Source: Paraescarpia echinospica
Lineage: Eukaryota; Annelida; Polychaeta; Sabellida; Siboglinidae
DNA length: 64,000 nucleotides
Direction of reading: 5' to 3'
NCBI GenBank assembly: GCA_020002185.1
Contig: CM034541.1
Location: forward strand, 31,614,400 to 31,678,399
This document shows, one piece after another, positions 11,201-21,410 of this stretch (positions are counted from its first letter, which is position 1; each line of letters opens with the position of its first letter). A program made the position numbers and the translations under genes. The notes below the pieces were generated by a model, which worked only from the letters and a program-made list of their open reading frames with translations, searched no databases and was not told the DNA's origin.

Positions 11201-13653
11201 TTAGCTTTTGGCTCAAGAGCCTAACCACAAGACAGCGGCTGCTAGTTGCCCATAGCTGGGACATGGGTTGGTAGCAGTAGCAGAGCGTGTCCACATGCTA
11301 GTGGGTCATGCACACAACACCTCTGGGGCGCCATGTTGCTCCGAGATTCCCCCCATTAGCTAGGTGCCTCACGGTGACCAGTATCCGTCAGTTACCTCTG
11401 GGAAGTTATAATGGGAGTCTTGTTTTGGAAGAGGCTACTGTACTGGCAGACACGACTTACGCACTTGGCTTGTCTTTTCGCCGAGGCTGACCAACGGTGG
11501 AAGCTGAAAGCAAGAAGTGACAAGCACGACTACCCGCTACCATACTTGACGCATCACCAAAACCTGCACAGCAAGCAGCACCAACTGACAGTTGTTACAC
11601 ATGTAACAACTGGTATAATGACGTGCAATGCACCATGCTGGCGTAGCATTTTAATAGTTACAGCGAGAAAATAAATCCGGCGCCACACACTAGAGTAATA
11701 TTTCTGATGGTGAATTTAAAAGAGGAAGCATTGATGACTTAAAGATTTCTATCACAGTGCTGCAACACTTGCTATTTACATTATGTTTTAAACAAGGCTA
11801 TTCTAGTAAACTGCTGGTATAATATTCGTGATTGTAATTGCTAATGTGTAAAAACTTAACATTTAACAAATAATTGAGCATACGACTAAACAAAGTAGCA
11901 ACATCATTTGGAAGACTAAGGTGAAAGTGAACCATGCTTGTGTAGTCAGCATTTTACTATATGTTTCAACATTGTTGTTGCGTGGAAACGACCCTTGGCG
12001 TAAAATGCATAAAAATACAAATCTTGAGATCATGCAACGCTGCAAGTCAATACAACTGGGATACATCCTCAAACCCAGACGTCGATAGCGTGGGCACGTA
12101 TAATGAATGTCTAGTGACCGCCGATCATCCTCTACGGGGAGTTGACGGAGCGCATGCGTCCTGTAAGAAGACCCAAATTGAGATTTAAAGATGTGGTCAA
12201 GAAAGATTTGAACGATTACAGGCCCTCTACGCTAGCACTCTGTTGCTGAGGACAGAGCCATCTGGTGAGTCTGTCTTATTGGTGATTCAGCTAGCGACGT
12301 CGACACATACAGGACGAACCAGGAAACCAAGCGTGCGAGAAGTCATGCCAAAAAAGCCAACCTACACGATTGCAGCTACAACAGCATTGTAAAAGGTAAG
12401 TTCTTATATAGCACAGTATCCAGTCCTTAGGACTGATCAAAGTGCTTTACATTTTACTCCCTGGCATACCAGCTCAATCTAACGCTATCTCGACTTTTCT
12501 TGGAAGCTTTCAGCCACGCTGCAGTTAATACTCGAAGATTATCTGTACGCAAATATCCATCACTATCTATAGTCAGGTACTCAGTCAAACTGTTGTGTGA
12601 ACTGGAGCAATGAGACGTGAACGAACTTGTCCAACGTCCGACACCGCAGTATAGGTTTCGAACCCGGGTTTTCTCGATTGAGAGTCCGACGTTCTAGTCC
12701 GACTCCACTGCGCTCCACTCCACAGTAGATTGTATCGCGATACAGAAGCTAGCTTCTATTACTAAGTTGCTAATAGGTATAGACCCAACACAATACTTTT
12801 AAGTAGTTTTTTAAACGTCACCTGATTGATGTAGATGCTGAACGACTGAAGAGCGTCTGTTTTGTAGTGTACACTGATTTTGAGAATGTCAAACGCCTTT
12901 TTTTGTTGCGCCACTAAGCTTCTTGCTCCTTATTCCGAGGATGTTGGCCCCAAAGAAGTAAAACGTTATGTCTCATTGCAATGTGTAGATTTAACGTTGC
13001 ATACTCGACCAGAGATAGCAATTGAATGGACGTAAATACTATATGACGTTTTCGTACCTGCGACACGTTTATTGCGGCTTTGACGTTGATGTCGATTATC
13101 CTGAAATGAATGCAGATCCAAATTAACTTTTAAAAGATGCACCAGTAATCAGAAAACTTGTACACATACACATAACAGATAAAATAACTGATGTGTATGT
13201 TTTGGGTAACAATGTAATTATGTGATATGTAAAAACACGTATAACTTATTGTTATAGTAGGTATTTAACATCAACCATAGAAGAAAATGGTTTCAGGAGT
13301 TTGCATCATCCACACGTATTATTTGTGTCTTCGTTCATATTTTGTTTGGTATCCAACAAGATAGTTCCTCACTTGTCCAGTTCCGTTTCTTCAGTTTCTA
13401 AGAAAGGAGACTGTATAAGAATGCCTGCGTTGTTCACTAGCAGGTCGATTGGTCCAATCTGCTCCACGGTCTTCCTCGCAGTCGCCCAGTCGGACAAGTC
13501 CACACAAAAGGTGTGCATCCCTGGATTCTAAAAATGGCATTAATATCCGTAACAAATGTGCACATGTATGCATGTTACTTTATTGATCATTTATAATGGC
13601 AGTTAATCCACTGCCGCAAGTTCACAGTGTTACAATGTGTATATACAGTGTCG

Positions 13654-13689
<36 letters not shown>

Positions 13690-16600
13690 TGTATTTGAGT
13701 ATGCCAAGCTACATATGTCGGAATATGTCGTCGTTTGTTTTATTTACTGAAAACAAAATATCAGTATTACCTCAGCTTCTAGTTTATCCAGATCCTTCTG
13801 CGTACGACTCAAGGCATACGTTTCAGCACCGCCGGCAAACAGGACTTCTGCAATTCCCTTTCCGATACCTACAATTAAAGTGACGAACATAGTATTATAA
13901 TATAATAATATAAATGTCCCAACTACTACAATACCTTTAGATTATAGGTTTATAGACATAGGGGAACAGCGTGCAAAACGGGCTCCTTAAACAAGATTTG
14001 TCATAAAATAAACATTTTTTATTGAAACATATTTTTTCAACGTGATTATCTTATCCAATTAAAACCTGTCTACGACTGTGCTTAAATAAGGCGCCCTTCC
14101 GTCAAAATTACTATTTCTAAAAGGTGTTTCAAAACACCCCCTTCCCCGATTTTTGTCCCGTTAAAAACTGGCGCCCAAATCGGGCCTCCTTCACATCAAC
14201 GAAGACAACTCAACGACCACAACACATTTCGTAAACAAACTGTCCGCCCTCGTAGCCTGCACAGTCCTGGTGTGCCGACGCCTTACGTTGTCCACATTTT
14301 ACCCATTCTTCCCCTTCCTTGCTGTCCGAAAACAGTTCGCAGCAGTAACGATATGGTACGTTATCGTTTTCTTCATTATCTAAATTTTTCTTCATTCTCT
14401 TCGTTTGCTTCGCTTTTTTTGAAGCTTTGTCGTTAAAACGTTTTGAGTGGCTTGACTGGCGTTCTCTTCATTCCCTCTGTGTTTTTAAATTCTTTGTTGT
14501 TCGACTTTCGCTGGTATGATTGGTCTATCTTCGGAATATGCGAAACAACCGTTACGAGGGTTGTTATCGTCGATGGGAATACTTGCACGGCCGCGTCGTC
14601 ACGAAACCGGTTTGTCACGAGGCGCTTGCGGTACCGGATTGTCACGACGCGTTTGCGGGATCGGGTAATCACGAGGCACTTGCGAGATCGGGTTGTCAAG
14701 AGGCGCTTGCGAGACCTGGTTGTCACAAGGCGCTTGCGAGATCGGGTTGTCTCGAGTCGCTTGCGGGATCGAGTTGTCACGAGGAACTTTTGGGATCGGG
14801 TTGTCACGGGGCACTTGCGGGATCGATTTGTCACGAGGCACTTGCGGGATAGGGTTGTCACGAGGTGCTTGCGAGACCGGGTTGTCACGAGGCACTTGCG
14901 GGACCGGGATGTCACGAGGCACTTGCGGGATCGGGTTGTCACGTGGCGTTTGCGGTAACGGATTGTCACGAAGCGCTTGCGGGATCGGGTTGTCACGAGG
15001 CACTTGCGGGACCGGGTTGTCAATGGATACTTGCGGGACCGGGTTGGCACGAGGCACTTGCAGGACCGGGTTGTAACGAGGCGCTTGTTGGACCGGGTTG
15101 TCACGAGGCGTTTGTGGGACCGGGTTGTCACGAGGCACTTGCGGGATCGGGTTGTTACGAGGTGCAATGTCTGCGTGTAGTAGGTCATCAGCGGCTTCAT
15201 AAAGCTGGCATCCAGCGGTTGCATGCGGTGACTGCAATGCTGTGGCAAGCAAATGACCGTCACGAAGTTAGCGCTGGCCATTTCAATGAATGGCAGGTTT
15301 GTTGTATGAGTCCTTTGATCATCCTGTATCAACAAACCGGTCTCTGCTTCGTTGGTTTGGCGTGCTTGATAAAATGTTCAAACCACCTCACAGACAAATC
15401 GCTCTGCTCCCATCCTGACACGTGTGGTTCGGCGATGGATCCTGGTGGCACGTTGTCCATAAGTTTGGTTTCATTCTTTTCCGCGGGTAGATGAACATGG
15501 GAGGGTGAACGATCCAGAGGCAGTCATACAAATCTCCAATGTAACGAGTTGCCCTCTTTCAGCCGACATGAGTGACCCGACCTGTTTTTCTTCGTTGGGC
15601 AATTACCCGGGATGGTCTATTTGGCACTGTCGAAATGCCCGTTTTGTCAACGTTACATATTCTATCATGAGAGAATCTCTTCGCGTCCTGTTGGTGTTCT
15701 AGTAGGTTGAAAAAGGTGTTTACCGCCACCTGGTTAAAACCCATTGCCCACCCTGCAGATGTGGCTTCTGGCGTTCTTAATGACAGTTCATCGCTGTGAC
15801 GAGACACTTTTTTCTTCTCTCGGTTGATATTGTTCGCTTCCGCATATTCTTAGGCGATATGTCTCAGTCTTGTACAGGTGAAGCCGAATAGAACATCGCT
15901 TATATATATTTAATGTGTTTGACAAGTTCCTTCTCCATGGCTGGTGTGAACGTCATTCAAAAACACCCGAGATTCTTTTCAGCAGCGTGCCTAACATGAA
16001 CATCTTTGCGACAGCATCTTTGAAGGTTCGTGCGTGGTACACCGTACTGCTGACTTGCACACTTCAGGCCCTTCTTTTCATTTCATAATGAGTTGAGGAA
16101 CCTGATCAATCTGTAATAAAACGCCAAAATTACTAGTCTATACGTGTGTTGTACAACTTTATGAGCACCCATTGACAACATCGCTATGTATAAATTGTGG
16201 GTAAAGTTTAATATTTGTTTTATTGTGATTGTTACAATTTTACATTATTTTGTAACTGGGTAATATACTAAACAATTTGCATTTAATAACATTAGGCACC
16301 TGTAATATTAATAACCATGTAATGAAATGCATGTAGAATGTATTAACAACATGCCAGTCAAAACGGGCTCCTGTGAACAAAGCTGACCTCGTTTTGGCCG
16401 CACTCAAAGACCTGCGGTAGATCGCCATTTTAAATACAATCCTCGCAAGCTCTTGTAATGAAAATTGTACCTGTCAGAAAAAACACAATGGGCTGACACA
16501 TACCAGAGTTTCCATTTTTTTCATCGCGAACAAATGGAAATGTGACATTTTTAAAACAGTGCTAATATTTTAAGAAAAGTATGAAAAATAGTCTTTTTGA

Positions 16601-17758
16601 GCTCACCTGTTTGAATTTCTGTTTTGCGCTTCCGACCAACGTTCATTGGTGCCCCTTGTGTGTAATTATGAAGTGACAATACACAATTTTATTATATTTA
16701 GTACAGTAACGCGAAACGAGTGGGGGCCCGTTTTGAACGACGTTCCCCTACCATAGTAACGCATTCAGCGTCATTGTAGGGCGCAGAGGCAGTGGTATTA
16801 ACTAGCTCAATGACGTAATTTGATTGTCAATTCAAAATGGACGGTGGCGGGAACGCTGGCTGAGTGATAAAATATGTTTGTAGGCATGACAACGTCATTG
16901 TTGAGTACGTCATTTCAGGTGTTTTAGAATTTGATTAGACATGGAGAAACTTAGAGATTCATTCTCTGATTCTCTTTATGCCCCATGGATTAAAATGTAT
17001 TACGGTCACCTACATTTTTCGGCATTTCAGTAATTCATACATCTTTATATTATGTGAACATTTCTAGAGGTTGTAATGACTTTTTAATGTTCACAGAATA
17101 CTATAATAATATTAATGACAAACTTCAATAGCACCTAAATTCCCAGGAATCTGAGCTCAGAGGCGCAACATACAAGAATCATTGGGCAAACTCGTTAACA
17201 GGGACAAGCAAGAGTCGTTATTAGAGCAAGGGACCGCCTAAGGTTAGGGGGGAATACAATTTCAAATAAATAAATCTTCAAGTTTTTACGAAAAGTATCT
17301 ATATTCTCAGATGATTTTAAAGCGATAGGGAGTTGATTCCAGGTTTTTGGTGCAGCTACAGAAAAAGCACGTTTGCCAATATTAAGCTTGGCTTTCGGAA
17401 CAAAAAGTCGTTGTGAAACAGATGGTCTGAGATTCCTGGGGATATCGGAAAAACGAAGGAGACTAAACAAATAGGATGGTTGCTGCATAGAAGGGGTATA
17501 ATAATTTGATAGTGGCTAATTTGAATTGTATTCGATATGTAACTGGAAGCCAATGCAACTGTCCAAGTAGGGTCAGAGATGGCGAGAAACGAGGTGCTTT
17601 TACTACTGCACGTGATAAACAATTCTGTACACGTTGGAATTTAGCTAAGTTCTTTTTAGCAATATTGTTTAGGAGTGAGTTGCAGAAGTCAAGGCGATTG
17701 TTAATTAGAGATAATTACTTGCGTACATGTGAGTAAGTGTGTGTGTGTGTGTGTGTGT

Positions 17759-17835
<77 letters not shown>

Positions 17836-17853
17836 GGTGTGTGTGGGGGGTAG

Positions 17854-17933
<80 letters not shown>

Positions 17934-18204
17934 CTGTGTGTGCGCGCAGTCGTTCGTGTATGCACACGGGTGCGTACATGCGAGTCTATGGGCATTATGG
18001 TGTGTGCTCGTCAATGTAAACAGAGCGTAAATAGAGCGTTGTGTGCTGTACGGCATAACCTGTTTATTTGCATGCAACCTCCACCGATCTTACATAAAAC
18101 CTTGCCATTAGCCTACTTACACAAGCAGCAACACTGGATTAGCAGAGCCTACCTTTACCAGCTCCGGTAACCAAAGCACGCTGTCCATCAAAGCGAATAT
18201 CCAT
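7068..18204 (-). CDS. DCXR: DCXR-like L-xylulose/dicarbonyl reductase, copy A (exons 1-6)
   Basis: Exons on the minus strand: 18204-18153, 13868-13771, 13527-13373, 13100-13058, 7937-7773 and 7185-7068. All junctions are GT/AG and phases match. The product is a classical short-chain dehydrogenase: N-terminal [17 protein letters not shown] (glycine-rich NADP(H) loop TGxxxGxG), cofactor-selecting [25 protein letters not shown], Asn107 in [11 protein letters not shown], Ser136 in HISS, and Tyr149/Lys153 in YSASK, all in register with vertebrate DCXR (244 aa). The family reduces L-xylulose and alpha-dicarbonyls with NADPH. No stop or frameshift is visible in 210 codons. Exon 7 (about 34 codons) is not in the window: beyond exon 6 the locus runs into LINE debris, so the gene is either completed past position 1 or broken. 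Intron 4 (about 5.1 kb) and intron 1 (about 4.3 kb) are swollen by transposons. Confidence 0.85.
7200..7772 (-). other. Intron 5 of DCXR copy A
   Basis: Non-coding, with a short (ATT)n tract at about 7208-7232. No other element recognised. Confidence 0.6.
7773..7937 (-). CDS. DCXR: DCXR copy A exon 5 (active site)
   Basis: 165 nt, phase 0 on both sides. It contains the catalytic Ser136 (HISSRAS) and Tyr149-x3-Lys153 (YSASK), then [17 protein letters not shown]. The donor is CAG|GTAAAT, unlike copies B and C, where the base pair after CAG is GA. Confidence 0.9.
8148..8262. repeat. (GT)n/(GTGC)n microsatellite
   Basis: GT-rich dinucleotide array grading into GTGC tetranucleotide units at about 8209-8242. 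Confidence 0.95.
8890..9055 (+). mobile_element. LINE C-terminal fragment
   Basis: The plus strand reads [17 protein letters not shown] and then [15 protein letters not shown], matching the GRPRxRWxDQ...AxDRxxWR C-terminus of APE-type LINE polyproteins. Only about 55 codons remain. Confidence 0.65.
9390..10620 (-). mobile_element. RTE-like LINE (the 'craniofacial development protein 2' type), RT and C-terminus
   Basis: Read from the right: end of the endonuclease (10579: [17 protein letters not shown]), RT motif [20 protein letters not shown] with VKQGCVLAP altered, catalytic [12 protein letters not shown] (about 10180), [32 protein letters not shown] (about 10000), then [20 protein letters not shown] and the C-terminal [18 protein letters not shown] block near 9600. 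These are hallmarks of the LINE group often mis-annotated as craniofacial development protein 2. Most of the endonuclease is deleted between 10579 and 10440, and stops and frameshifts are frequent. It lies antisense to nothing coding, in intron 4 of copy A (same strand as the gene). Confidence 0.8.
10621..12149. other. Probable LINE 5' flank and unassigned sequence
   Basis: 10621-10800 has GC content and phrasing like the adjoining LINE. 10800-11700 contains several short open frames with no recognisable motif. 11700-12150 is AT-rich. Nothing supports a host gene here. Confidence 0.4.
12150..12390 (+). mobile_element. Inverted fragment of the same LINE C-terminus
   Basis: [16 protein letters not shown] followed by AEDRAI-like and then sequence matching the reverse complement of about 9390-9620 (for example GGAAACCAAGCGTGCGAGAA against 9425-9445). 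It is a second, opposite-strand piece of the element at 9390-10620. Confidence 0.65.
12395..12730 (-). repeat. SINE-like repeat with a tRNA-type promoter box
   Basis: On the minus strand 12720-12650 reads GAACGTCGGACTCTCAATCG and then CCCGGGTTCGAAACC, resembling a tRNA anticodon arm followed by a T-arm/B-box (GGTTCGAANCC). The part at 12425-12590 is related to 58720-58870 (CTTTACA(T/C)TTTACTCCCT; CGCAAATATCCA(T/C)CACT). This suggests a dispersed tRNA-derived repeat. Confidence 0.5.
13058..13100 (-). CDS. DCXR: DCXR copy A exon 4
   Basis: 43 nt, the smallest exon. It completes codon 102 and encodes [14 protein letters not shown], carrying catalytic Asn107. Acceptor TTTCAG|G, donor CAG|GTACGA. 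Confidence 0.85.
13373..13527 (-). CDS. DCXR: DCXR copy A exon 3
   Basis: 155 nt. It encodes [19 protein letters not shown], then [12 protein letters not shown] and [11 protein letters not shown]. The NNAG motif that stabilises the central sheet is intact. Donor AA|GTGAGG. Confidence 0.9.
13652..13692. repeat. (GTGC)n microsatellite
   Basis: About nine GTGC units in intron 2 of copy A. Confidence 0.95.
13771..13868 (-). CDS. DCXR: DCXR copy A exon 2
   Basis: 98 nt. It encodes [20 protein letters not shown] then [12 protein letters not shown]: the end of the glycine-rich loop, helix B and the strand whose SR pair selects NADPH. Acceptor GTAG|G, donor GAG|GTAATA. Confidence 0.9.
14210..16105 (-). 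pseudogene. pogo/Tigger-type transposase with PHD-like C-terminus
   Basis: In order on the minus strand: a psq-type helix-turn-helix remnant (16105-15960, QYGVPR-like), a CENP-B-like segment ([13 protein letters not shown] at about 15850), [21 protein letters not shown] and [20 protein letters not shown] (15807-15559) with the first catalytic Asp of the DDE domain (NVDxTG), then after a gap DDQRTHT (second acidic block) and [20 protein letters not shown] (15335-15230). The reading is then replaced by the minisatellite product, and a PHD-like finger follows (14395-14210: YRYCCELF...EEWVKCGQ...CAGYEG...YEMCC). Frameshifts near 15810, 15560-15335 and 14420 inactivate it. The PHD-like tail is a known companion of invertebrate pogo-type transposases. 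Confidence 0.8.
14605..15163. repeat. 27-bp minisatellite, about 21 units
   Basis: Units of GGGATCGGGTTGTCACGAGG followed by CACTTGC, diverged by point changes. Because 27 is a multiple of three, several frames on both strands stay open: the minus frames give VTTRSRKCL or VPRDNPIPQ nonapeptide repeats. It sits inside the transposase pseudogene just after its CSHRMQPLD block. Confidence 0.95.
16751..17190 (-). other. Intron 1 of copy A, no further feature
   Basis: Single-copy looking, AT-rich, no coding similarity. Confidence 0.5.
17195..17712 (-). mobile_element. LINE RT C-terminal fragment
   Basis: Minus strand 17712-17510 reads [32 protein letters not shown] and [20 protein letters not shown]. 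After a frameshift, 17488-17195 continues [41 protein letters not shown]...LHWLPV...FSVAAPxxWNxLP is the C-terminal signature of L2-like LINEs. It is truncated by the GT microsatellite. A second 3' end of the same family is at 34113-34255. Confidence 0.8.
17735..17940. repeat. Long (GT)n microsatellite
   Basis: Two blocks of GT dinucleotides totalling about 190 bp around a short GGGTGTGTGTGGGGGGTAGG interruption. Open frames across it are low-complexity artefacts. Confidence 0.98.
18153..18204 (-). CDS. DCXR: DCXR copy A exon 1 (start codon)
   Basis: 52 nt from ATG at 18204-18202. It encodes [17 protein letters not shown] plus one base. Donor AAAG|GTAGGC. The start was chosen because it gives the family N-terminus and the same exon length as copies C and D. 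Confidence 0.9.
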
Positions 18205-19227
18205 GTCTAATTTAAGTTTGATTTTGCGACAATATGAAGAAGACGACGTTTTTTTCAATCCTGTATGAAGGGCTTTGGGACGACCCAGGTGTCGAATAGG
18301 TGAGGAGGAGTGTCAGACATGCGTGGCCAGTGAAGTGTATGCGGACAGCAACTGAGTACAAAGTCTGAGTGTTATCGTAGACTGGTGTTATGTACATTGG
18401 CGTATTTAATATAGAGGAAGGGCGATTGGAAAATGAATTATTTTGAAATAGAATATATTAGTTTCCTAAATAAATTATTCCTATATTTAAAACCTGTTTC
18501 ACTATATTGTATGACTTAAACTGATAATTGACAAAGGGTGGTCACACATTGAACTTGCCCTTCCGTGTCCCAATATATCTCAATGTTTATTCATTATGTA
18601 AACATAGAATGGCTAACTATGGTTTAATTCGTTTATATGTTTAATTTGAATGCTTTGAGTTGAATGTTATGCTCCATACGCATTGTTTCAAGGGTATGCA
18701 CCCAGATCGTGACATACCATATTCAAAAAATAGTCTGATTTACCCTTCTGATATGTAATCTTAATCTATGGTACCGGTTAAATAGTGATATCGCGTCAAA
18801 TAGATCACCTCATGACTAGACCACTGTCGGGAATCGGGAAGACATCATGTGGATATTTTTAGGGCATTGTGAAGTGAATAAGAGGTGGTGCCATCTAGCA
18901 ATCAACTGGTTAATTGTATTGTTCTCGTGGTGCGGTGCAAATTGTGTTCACACGTGTTGCTCAATTTGCGTAAGTGCAAATTGACGATTTTAGGGCTATT
19001 ATTTCAAGTATTCTTTTCTTATATATTTGATTATATACTCTCTCTATCAGTGTTTAACTGAGAACGAGCTAGCTCAGCGGAGTTACATTTGTGTTTCACC
19101 GGGCGCAACCGAAATCAGTCCGAATTAAACTCAGCAATACTATGTGTCCGAATATCACAACACTTTTATCCAAACTAGTTGCCTTTTTATCAGCACAAAT
19201 TACTGTCTTCTATTCCAGGATGTTTCT

Positions 19228-19230
<3 letters not shown>
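18205..19230. other. Copy A upstream region / A-B intergenic
   Basis: No exon found. It should hold the copy A promoter, but no TATA box or initiator can be assigned. GGTGCCATCTAGCA at 18886-18900 resembles the animal CTCF core. Confidence 0.45.

Positions 19231-19260
<30 letters not shown>
19231..19260. repeat. (AT)n microsatellite
   Basis: About 15 AT units. Confidence 0.95.
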
Positions 19261-19262
<2 letters not shown>

Positions 19263-19435
19263 ACACGATAGGCGGTGACGGCTGTTTGAGTTCTAGGTCA
19301 TGCCACATCGTAAAGTACTCAATAGAAGACACAATAGCGTAGGATCTAAATACAGACCCTTGAGAGGACGCGTCAATGCAGGAAACCACCGAAATATAAA
19401 TAGAAGTCATCCAGTGGTACAACCGAGTGAATCCG

Positions 19436-19473
19436 CACGCGCACGCATGCACTGACGCACGCACGCACACACG

Positions 19474-19528
<55 letters not shown>
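19436..19528. repeat. (ACGC)n/(AC)n microsatellite
   Basis: Imperfect ACGC units followed by about 25 AC units. Confidence 0.95.
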
Positions 19529-19529
<1 letters not shown>

Positions 19530-20130
19530 GGTGTACACCGTATATTTTCTAATAATAATAATCTTGTTTTGAAAACAGTATTTTAAGCGGCGCCACAGCT
19601 CTTGCGTGGCATTTAGTTCACTAATTTTACATTTTCTTCTGGCTCTGCTCCTTTTCCTGTTAACCTGCCTTCGTTCTTTTGTTGTAACCCGCCGTATTTT
19701 CCAATGTCCATTATTGATAGATGTGGTCCTCCTGCTCGTAATAGTTTTAACTTCCCCTAGCTTGGGTAGTGGGATGCAGCTTTCAGATTGCTGTCAGCAT
19801 GTGTATTTTTTGTATACTCTTGATTGCTTCACTCTGCTATCCTTGGTTCTGGTAAGTCACGCAACCAGAAGCGGAATTATGTTGTTTTATATTTTAGATT
19901 ATAATTATGCTACCTATAGGACCAACCTTATACGTGTGTTTTGTGATGTATCGGCATTGCCAGTATGTACTAAGCAAATTCTGTCATCTACATATCGCTA
20001 CTAGTTCATTGGGTAACAATCTTCCGACGATGTGACTGCGATTTTTTGGTTACGTCCTCCATGTAAATGTTCATAACAATAGCGGATACCAAACATGTAT
20101 CCTACAAGCTATGATGAAGCAATACTCACA
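19530..20130. other. No feature recognised
   Basis: A 132-codon plus frame here is leucine-rich but has no family motif and no splice-consistent neighbours. A copy B exon 1 was sought and not found. Confidence 0.4.
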
Positions 20131-20132
20131 CA

Positions 20133-20386
20133 GTAGGTGACATATTTAGTTATAGTTTGAAGACATACGCGCAATAAAACATTAGCGATCGTGACAATTG
20201 TTCATTAAATAAAAAGTATAGTTGATATGCTCACTGTATCACTATCAAACAATATTGTAGTAAGTGACATCGTTAGATATAGTTTGAAGACATATGCGCA
20301 ATAAAACATTAACTTCCATGACAATTATTCATTAACTAACAATTATAGAGGATATGTTGACATATGCTCACTATCATTGTTGGCAT
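20133..20386. repeat. Two-unit tandem repeat, about 127-bp period
   Basis: 20133-20259 and 20260-20386 share TATAGTTTGAAGACATA(C/T)GCG and the following CAATAAAACATTA. It abuts the damaged exon 2 of copy B. Confidence 0.8.
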
Positions 20387-20480
20387 CGGAAAGGGAAGTG
20401 CAGAAACCCCGTTTGCTTGTAATGTAGAAACTTATGCCTTGAGGCGTACAAAGGAGGACCTGGATAAACGTTACTTACGT
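20383..20480 (+). pseudogene. DCXR: DCXR copy B exon 2 remnant
   Basis: Reads GIGKGSAETPFACNVETYAL and RRTKEDLDK, then loses similarity. The acceptor is mutated. Confidence 0.75.
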
Positions 20481-20564
20481 TATTATAACAGTTGCCTTTA
20501 TAAATAACCATACAATAATATACACAAGCACACATTTGTTACGTTTACTTTAATGTTATTTTAG

Positions 20565-20633
20565 AATCCTGGTATGCACACAGTCTGTGTGGCCCTGTCC
20601 GACTGGGCGAGTGCGAGGAAGGCCGTGGAGCAC
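20565..20633 (+). pseudogene. DCXR: DCXR copy B exon 3, truncated
   Basis: The acceptor TTAG is intact. It reads NPGMHTVCVALSDWASARKA then VEH; the invariant VDLSDW is altered to VALSDW. Similarity ends abruptly, and the NNAG half is gone. Confidence 0.8.
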
Positions 20634-21108
20634 CTACTACAAAATAACAGCATTACTAACATATATGTGTACATGCATACTCGCATGCAAGTGTGCGCAC
20701 ACACAAGCAAATTAATAAATGAACAAATAAACACCCACAGCAAAAAACACGTGCGCTAACACGATCATTGGATTGAGAGTTGAAGACAAAACGATGTAAT
20801 GTAACGGATTGTCCGGTTTTAGTCCTCCAGTATATTTTACGATTTTATTTTGTTTGTAACGTTAACTATAAATAAGTCGAGAAAGTGATTTGTTTAATGA
20901 TCTGTTTCACACAGGGCCCATATTGTGTTGTTTAGGGCCATACTTACCAATGCAGTTCAAAACGTTCGTGCACGATATATAACTAGGTGTACTAATGTTG
21001 TGGTTGGGTTAAACGATGTACCTAGTCAATGTGACAATACCTTTAAGAGGTTGTTCGCTGATTTTGCATACGAATCTATTTTGGTGTATGCAATATGTTG
21101 TTTTCAAG

Positions 21109-21273
21109 GTAGTGGCAAAAGGCATAGTTGAAAGGGGCAAGGGTGGTGACCTAGTATACATCTCATCCACCGGTTCAAAGATTGGAAACGTAATTCACAT
21201 GCCATATTGCGTGTCTAAAGAAGGGCTTGACCAAGTCATGAGGGTTATGGGGTTGGAACTGGGTCCTGATCAG
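21109..21273 (+). pseudogene. DCXR: DCXR copy B exon 5
   Basis: 165 nt, open. It contains KGGDLVYISSTGSK and [20 protein letters not shown]. The canonical donor position reads CAG|GAACAC; the next usable donor is ACT|GTATGA, 15 nt downstream (21289), exactly as in copy C. Confidence 0.8.
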
Positions 21274-21410
21274 GAACACTTTGTCACTGTATGACAGCCA
21301 TTGATTTGCATCTATATTTGACAATGTTGACATCACTATTCACAGATAATTGCCATTCATACATCAAGTGATATGGGGTCTTTAAAACGATTGCGTAAGT
21401 CAGATTTTAC

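Larger units (their letters stand above)
7938..13057 (-). other. Intron 4 of DCXR copy A
   Basis: About 5.1 kb, filled with LINE fragments (8890-9055, 9390-10620, 12150-12390), a SINE-like repeat (12395-12730) and a microsatellite. 8260-8880 and 12740-13050 hold nothing I recognise. Confidence 0.7.
13961..16748 (-). mobile_element. pogo/Tigger-like DNA transposon with TIRs and TA target duplication
   Basis: The left end GGGGAACAGCGTGCAAAACG and the right end (reverse complement) GGGGAACGTCGTTCAAAACG are near-identical terminal inverted repeats of about 28 bp. Each is flanked by TA (13959-13960 and 16749-16750), the target of Tc1/mariner-group transposases. Inside, the minus strand encodes pogo/Tigger transposase remnants, a 27-bp minisatellite and a PHD-like C-terminus. 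It is inserted in intron 1 of DCXR copy A. Confidence 0.85.

Noticed and set aside
12640..12720. Functional tRNA gene
   Set aside because: Only anticodon-arm and T-arm-like parts are visible; no complete cloverleaf could be drawn, so a SINE head is more likely.
14605..15163. CRISPR-like array
   Set aside because: Units abut without spacers, the period is a uniform 27 bp and the context is an animal transposon.
14443..15494. Several overlapping long open frames on the plus strand in the repeat region
   Set aside because: They exist because the 27-bp period is divisible by three. The transposase evidence is on the minus strand.
17701..18170. Long open frames of Cys-Val or Thr-His repeats across GT arrays (also 8152, 37769, 38437, 40696, 53987)
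   Set aside because: They are simple translations of (GT)n/(CA)n microsatellites, open in several frames and on both strands, with no flanking coding signal.
19606..20004. 132-codon plus-strand frame, leucine-rich
   Set aside because: No family motif, no splice-consistent partner and composition expected from T-rich DNA.
20925..21131. Open frame continuing upstream of copy B exon 5 as one 92-codon protein
   Set aside because: The similarity to DCXR begins exactly at the acceptor AAG|GTAGTG; the upstream part is intron.
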